Below, piece after piece: positions 60,494 to 64,000 of a stretch of 64,000 bases of DNA. The notes under the pieces are model-generated. The model did no database searches and was not told the origin of the DNA. It was given only the letters and a program-made list of their open reading frames with translations. Source of the stretch: Pseudomonas sp. (GTDB lineage Bacteria; Pseudomonadota; Gammaproteobacteria; Pseudomonadales; Pseudomonadaceae); assembly GCF_017744435.1 (NCBI RefSeq), contig NZ_JAGIBG010000019.1:1-64000 (forward strand). The letters are read 5' to 3'. How positions within the stretch are numbered: the stretch's first letter is position 1; each line of letters starts with the position of its first letter. A program made the translations under genes and the position numbers.

Positions 60494-61105
60494 ATGCCGC
60501 ATACCTTGCCTGCACTGACTTACGCCTACGATGCGCTGGAACCGCACATCGACGCGCAAACCATGGAAATCCACCACACCAGGCACCACCAGACCTACGT
60601 CAATGGCCTGAACGCGGCCATCGAGGGCAGCGAGTGGGCCGAATGGCCGGTCGAGAAACTGGTTGGTGCGGTCCAGCAACTGCCTGAGCACCTGCGCGGT
60701 GCAGTCACCAATCACGGTGGCGGCCACGCCAACCACAGCCTGTTCTGGACGGTCATGTCGCCCACGGGCGGTGGTCAGCCACAAGGCCAGCTGGCCACGG
60801 CCATCGAAGCAGAGCTGGGTGGCTTCGAAGCATTCAAGGAGGCTTTCACCAAGGCGGCGCTGACCCGTTTCGGCAGCGGCTGGGCGTGGCTCAGCGTCAC
60901 CCCGCAGAACAAGCTGGTGGTAGAAAGCAGTGGCAACCAGGACAGCCCGCTGATGCACGGCAATACGCCGATCCTCGGCCTGGACGTGTGGGAGCACGCC
61001 TATTACCTGAAGTATCAGAACCGTCGCCCGGAATACATTGGTGCTTTCTACAACGTGATCGACTGGGCGGAAGTGGATCGCCGCTATCACGAAGCCTTGA
61101 AGTGA
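60494..61105 (+). CDS. sodA: Manganese superoxide dismutase SodA
   Basis: This 203-residue enzyme turns superoxide to peroxide and oxygen. The metal ligands H27, H81, D164 and H168 ([11 protein letters not shown]) are present. GNQDSP near 147-152 and [11 protein letters not shown] favour manganese over iron. The frame runs upstream to 60371, but ATG 60494 begins the family N-terminus ([10 protein letters not shown]). Pairing a Mn enzyme with FumC suits iron-poor growth. Confidence 0.95.
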   Translation: MPHTLPALTYAYDALEPHIDAQTMEIHHTRHHQTYVNGLNAAIEGSEWAEWPVEKLVGAVQQLPEHLRGAVTNHGGGHANHSLFWTVMSPTGGGQPQGQLATAIEAELGGFEAFKEAFTKAALTRFGSGWAWLSVTPQNKLVVESSGNQDSPLMHGNTPILGLDVWEHAYYLKYQNRRPEYIGAFYNVIDWAEVDRRYHEALK

Positions 61106-61116
61106 GTCGGCCCGGT

Positions 61117-62010
61117 ATGCGCTCTGAGGTGATGTCTGTCAGCAGTGTGCGCCTGTTCCGGTTGGCACTGGGAACCTTGCTGCTGTTGGCCGGCACAGCG
61201 CTGCTGCTGGCCCGTGGCATTGCCTGGCTGGACCTGGAACCGCGCATGTTGCGTGCCCTGGAGGGCGGTGCACTGTGCGCATTGGGTACGGCACTGGGCG
61301 CAGTACCGGTGCTGGTGATTCGCAATATGCCGGTGGCCTTGGCCGATACCTTGCTGGGCTTCGGGGCGGGGGTGATGCTGGCGGCCACGGCGTTCTCGCT
61401 GATCATCCCCGGCCTGGATGCCGCTCAGGCCATCGGTTTCAGCCCTTGGGGCGCCGGTGGCCTGATCAGCTTCGGCCTGATGCTTGGCGCCCTGTGCCTG
61501 TTCCTGGTTGATCTCAAGGTCTCCGGTGCTTCGCCGGAGGCGCTGGTCGGCAGTGAGAGTCAGCCCGTGATCGCTGCGCGGATCTGGCTATTCGTGATTG
61601 CCATCATCGCCCACAACATTCCCGAAGGCATGGCCATCGGTGTGTCTGCCGGCGGTGGTATGGCCGACGCCGATAGCCTGGCCATGGGCATAGCCTTGCA
61701 GGATGTGCCTGAAGGGCTGGTGATAGCGTTGGTGCTGGCAGGGGCGGGGATGCCACGGTTCAAGGCGTTTCTGATTGGTGCCGCGTCCGGCCTGGTCGAG
61801 CCGCTGGCTGCCGTGATCTGTGCCTGGCTGGTGAACATGGCGGAGTTGCTGTTGCCGGTGGGCCTGGCCTGTGCGGCTGGGGCGATGCTGTTGGTGGTGA
61901 CTCAGGAGATCATTCCCGAGTCGCGTAGCAATGGGCATCACCGCCTGGCTAGCCTGGGGCTGTGCATCGGTTTTTGCCTGATGATGGTGATGGATACGGC
62001 AATGTCGTGA
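61117..62010 (+). CDS. ZIP-family metal transporter
   Basis: This 297-residue inner-membrane protein has about eight helices and the ZIP metal-site motifs HNIPEGMAIGV (helix 4) and QDVPEGLVIAL (helix 5). ZIP proteins import divalent metals such as Zn, Fe or Mn. It follows sodA after 11 bases, so it may be part of the iron-regulated operon and could supply Mn to SodA; that is inference. ATG 61117 and an in-frame ATG 61132 are both possible starts. Confidence 0.88.
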   Translation: MRSEVMSVSSVRLFRLALGTLLLLAGTALLLARGIAWLDLEPRMLRALEGGALCALGTALGAVPVLVIRNMPVALADTLLGFGAGVMLAATAFSLIIPGLDAAQAIGFSPWGAGGLISFGLMLGALCLFLVDLKVSGASPEALVGSESQPVIAARIWLFVIAIIAHNIPEGMAIGVSAGGGMADADSLAMGIALQDVPEGLVIALVLAGAGMPRFKAFLIGAASGLVEPLAAVICAWLVNMAELLLPVGLACAAGAMLLVVTQEIIPESRSNGHHRLASLGLCIGFCLMMVMDTAMS

Positions 62011-62019
62011 TTCGCCGTG

Positions 62020-62053
62020 AGCCCGGCGCGCTCCTACAGGTACCGCGCCGTCT
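62020..62053. repeat. Degenerate REP-like fragment
   Basis: GAGCCCGGCGCGCTCCTACA and GGTACCGCGCC resemble the tail of a REP with substitutions. It lies between the convergent ZIP and ptsO genes. Only part of the element is recognisable. Confidence 0.35.
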
Positions 62054-62058
62054 TTGGG

Positions 62059-62331
62059 TTACTCGCCCTCGTCGAAGTAGTTGTTGATCAACGCCACCAG
62101 CGCTTCCAGGGCGTCGGTGTCTTGCTCGCCCTCGGTCAGCAAGTGCACCTGGGTGCCTTTGCCCGCCGCCAGCATCATCACCGCCATGATGCTTTTGCCG
62201 TCCACCATCTTGTCGGGCGCGCGGCCAACGCGAACCTGGCACGGGAATTTGCCGGCCACGCCGACGAACTTGGCTGCCGCCCGGGCATGCAGCCCCAGCT
62301 TGTTGATGATGGTGATTTCGCGGGCGGGCAT
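62059..62331 (-). CDS. ptsO: Phosphocarrier protein NPr of the nitrogen PTS
   Basis: This 90-residue HPr-like protein carries phosphate between EI-Ntr and EIIA-Ntr. Phospho-accepting H15 lies in KLGLHARAAAKF. MVDGKSIMAVMMLAAGKGT is the second family motif. ATG 62331 was chosen over the longer frame. It is the last gene of the rpoN-linked cluster. Confidence 0.95.
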   Translation of the reverse strand: MPAREITIINKLGLHARAAAKFVGVAGKFPCQVRVGRAPDKMVDGKSIMAVMMLAAGKGTQVHLLTEGEQDTDALEALVALINNYFDEGE

Positions 62332-62351
62332 CGTGCGGTGGATCCTGTGGG

Positions 62352-63206
62352 CTAGAGGTCGCGGTGGCGAACCTGGACGTTTTTCAGGGATTGCTGCAAC
62401 AGCTGGCCGAGGCGTTCGGTGATGTAGACCGAGCGGTGGTGACCCCCTGTGCAACCAATGGCGATAGTGACATAGGCGCGATTGCTGGCAGCAAAGCGTG
62501 GCAGCCATTTGAGCAGGTAGCTGGAAATGTCGTTGAACATTTCTTCGACGTCCGGCTGTGTGGCCAGATAGTCGATGACCGGTTGTTCCAGGCCGGAATG
62601 TTCGCGCAGTTCCGGTTTCCAGTACGGGTTGGGCAGGCAGCGTACGTCGAAAACCAGGTCGGCATCGACCGGCATCCCGCGCTTGAAGCCGAACGACTCG
62701 ACCAGGAAGGCAGTACCAGGCTCGGGCTGGTTGAGCAGGCGCAGTTTGATCGTATCGCGCAGCTGGTAGAGGTTGAGGCTGGTGGTGTCGATCTTCAGGT
62801 CGGCAAGGTCGGCAATCGGCCCCAGCAGTTCGCTTTCGACACGGATTGCTTCGGCCAGCGAGCGGTCGGCGTTGGTCAGCGGGTGACGACGACGGGTTTC
62901 CGAGAAACGCTTGAGCAGGGTGTCTTCGTCGGCATCGAGAAACAGCACATCACACTGGATGTGGCGCCCACGGGCCTCCTCCAGCAGTTCGGGGAAGCGC
63001 GAAAGGTGGCTGGGCAGGTTGCGCGCATCGATCGATACCGCCACCTTGGGCTGCAGCAGTTCGGTATTGATCAATGCATTTTCCGCCAGCTGCGGTAGCA
63101 GCCCGGCGGGCAAGTTGTCGATGCAGTAGAAACCGTTGTCTTCCAGTACGTCGAGGGCGGTGCTCTTGCCGGAGCCGGAGCGGCCGCTGACGATGATCAG
63201 GCGCAT
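62352..63206 (-). CDS. rapZ: RNase adapter protein RapZ
   Basis: This 284-residue protein has Walker [10 protein letters not shown] near the N-terminus and the C-terminal motif [12 protein letters not shown]. In E. coli it guides RNase E to a small RNA that controls glucosamine synthesis; the role in Pseudomonas is less clear. It lies between ptsN and ptsO. Confidence 0.95.
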   Translation of the reverse strand: MRLIIVSGRSGSGKSTALDVLEDNGFYCIDNLPAGLLPQLAENALINTELLQPKVAVSIDARNLPSHLSRFPELLEEARGRHIQCDVLFLDADEDTLLKRFSETRRRHPLTNADRSLAEAIRVESELLGPIADLADLKIDTTSLNLYQLRDTIKLRLLNQPEPGTAFLVESFGFKRGMPVDADLVFDVRCLPNPYWKPELREHSGLEQPVIDYLATQPDVEEMFNDISSYLLKWLPRFAASNRAYVTIAIGCTGGHHRSVYITERLGQLLQQSLKNVQVRHRDL

Positions 63207-63208
63207 GT

Positions 63209-63673
63209 TCAGTGCTCGTTCTGTGCGTCCAGGACAACCTGGTACAGGGCCTCGCTGCTACCGGCGGCACGCAGGCGATCGCGGACCTCCTTGCGATCGA
63301 GCATGCTGGCGATCTGGCGCAGCAGTTCAAGATGGGCATCGGTGGCCGCCTCTGGTACCAGCAGGACGAACAGCAGATCCACCGGGGCGCCATCGATGGC
63401 GTCGTAGTCGATCGGCGCATCCAGGTGCAGCAGTGCACTTACCGGGGCAGAGCAGCCTTCAAGTCGGCAGTGGGGGATGGCAATGCCATTGCCAAAGCCG
63501 GTCGAGCCCAGTTTTTCGCGAGCGATGAGCTTTTCGAAGACGTCTTGCATCGCAAGCTCGGGTACTTGCTCGGCAATCAGGTTGGCGACCTTTTCCAGGG
63601 CGCGCTTCTTGCTGCCGCCCGGCACGTTCACCAGGGAACGGCCGGGGGTCAGGATGGTTTCAAGTCGGATCAT
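63209..63673 (-). CDS. ptsN: EIIA-Ntr of the nitrogen phosphotransferase system
   Basis: This 154-residue protein takes phosphate from NPr on H68 ([11 protein letters not shown]). It regulates potassium transport and carbon/nitrogen balance rather than sugar import. It is separated from rapZ by two bases. Confidence 0.95.
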   Translation of the reverse strand: MIRLETILTPGRSLVNVPGGSKKRALEKVANLIAEQVPELAMQDVFEKLIAREKLGSTGFGNGIAIPHCRLEGCSAPVSALLHLDAPIDYDAIDGAPVDLLFVLLVPEAATDAHLELLRQIASMLDRKEVRDRLRAAGSSEALYQVVLDAQNEH

Positions 63674-63685
63674 GGATGAGAGGGA

Positions 63686-63994
63686 TCAGCGGGCGGCTGC
63701 ACCTTGCAGCAGGCTTTGCTGTTTTTCCTTGTGTTTTTTCAGTTGGCGGTCGAGCTTGTCGGCCAAGGCGTCGATCGCTGCATACATGTCTTCGTGTTCC
63801 GCGTTGGCAACCACTTCACCGCCGGGAATCTGCAGGGTCGCCTCGACCTTCTGCTGCAGCTTCTCGACTTTCATGATGACCTGCACGTTGGTGATCTTGT
63901 CGAAGTGACTTTCCACGCGAGCGAGCTTTTCAAGCACATAATCGCGCAGTGGCTGGGTGACTTCTACATGCTGTCCACTGATATTGACTTGCAT
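63686..63994 (-). CDS. hpf: Ribosome hibernation-promoting factor, short form
   Basis: This 102-residue protein binds idle 30S subunits (MQVNISGQHVEVTQPLRDYV, EHEDMYAAIDALADKLDRQL). It begins six bases from the window edge. In pseudomonads rpoN lies directly upstream, and that gene should be just outside this window. Confidence 0.95.
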   Translation of the reverse strand: MQVNISGQHVEVTQPLRDYVLEKLARVESHFDKITNVQVIMKVEKLQQKVEATLQIPGGEVVANAEHEDMYAAIDALADKLDRQLKKHKEKQQSLLQGAAAR

Positions 63995-64000
63995 ACAGCT

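Overview
The window is high-GC chromosomal DNA from a Pseudomonas of the P. putida group. The evidence is gene order and proteins. The blocks piuA-piuC, roxSR, a dppA/opdP/dppBCDF locus, gatCAB/mreBCD, fagA-fumC-sodA and ptsO-rapZ-ptsN-hpf follow the order known from P. aeruginosa. Many intergenic gaps carry the ~35 bp REP palindrome (core GCGGG..CCCGC next to CTCCCACA) typical of P. putida. I see no rRNA, tRNA, CRISPR array, phage or insertion sequence. The content is mostly core genome.

Layout. 1-6.7 kb: iron uptake, with a PepSY/flavodoxin/ferredoxin-reductase membrane protein, a PiuA-type siderophore receptor and divergent piuC plus a Sel1-repeat gene. 6.8-8.0 kb: ornithine decarboxylase speC. 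8.5-12.5 kb: a FecI sigma, FecR anti-sigma and FecA-type transducer set. 12.6-16.1 kb: a four-gene OpuC-like quaternary-amine ABC importer. 16.5-17.1 kb: a HigBA toxin-antitoxin pair. 17.2-18.8 kb: prfC. 18.9-22.7 kb: a polyamine-type cluster with a PotF-like binding protein, a cupin, a PuuB-like oxidase and an AraC-type regulator, then a 24-residue membrane peptide gene. 23.1-33.7 kb: a dipeptide import operon with three binding proteins, an OprD-family porin and dppBCDF. 34.1-36.9 kb: a SIMPL-domain protein and the RoxSR redox two-component system. 37.1-41.4 kb: AEC and APC transporters, a PcaC-like protein, an unusual sodium/calcium exchanger and a small RlpA lipoprotein. 41.6-44.8 kb: gatCAB. 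45.0-58.1 kb: mreBCD, maf, rng, yhdP, a nitrilase, tldD, darP and pmbA. 58.2-62.0 kb: Fur-controlled fagA-fumC-TPR-like gene-sodA, then a ZIP transporter. 62.1-64.0 kb: ptsO, rapZ, ptsN and hpf, the genes normally downstream of rpoN, which would lie just beyond the right edge.

Two themes stand out. One is iron: ferric-siderophore import at the left end, and an iron-starvation operon (iron-free fumarase, Mn superoxide dismutase) with a near-consensus Fur box at 58.2 kb. The other is translation starts. mreC and the exchanger gene appear to start at ATT codons with good Shine-Dalgarno sequences, and rlpA at TTG, so conventional gene calls would shorten or shift them.

I found no clearly new multi-gene system. 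The most notable single items are the ATT starts, the exchanger whose first alpha-repeat has Gln in place of the usual Glu, the small RlpA with Asn at a catalytic Asp position, the 24-residue peptide gene, and a perfect 12-bp hairpin between mreB and mreC.
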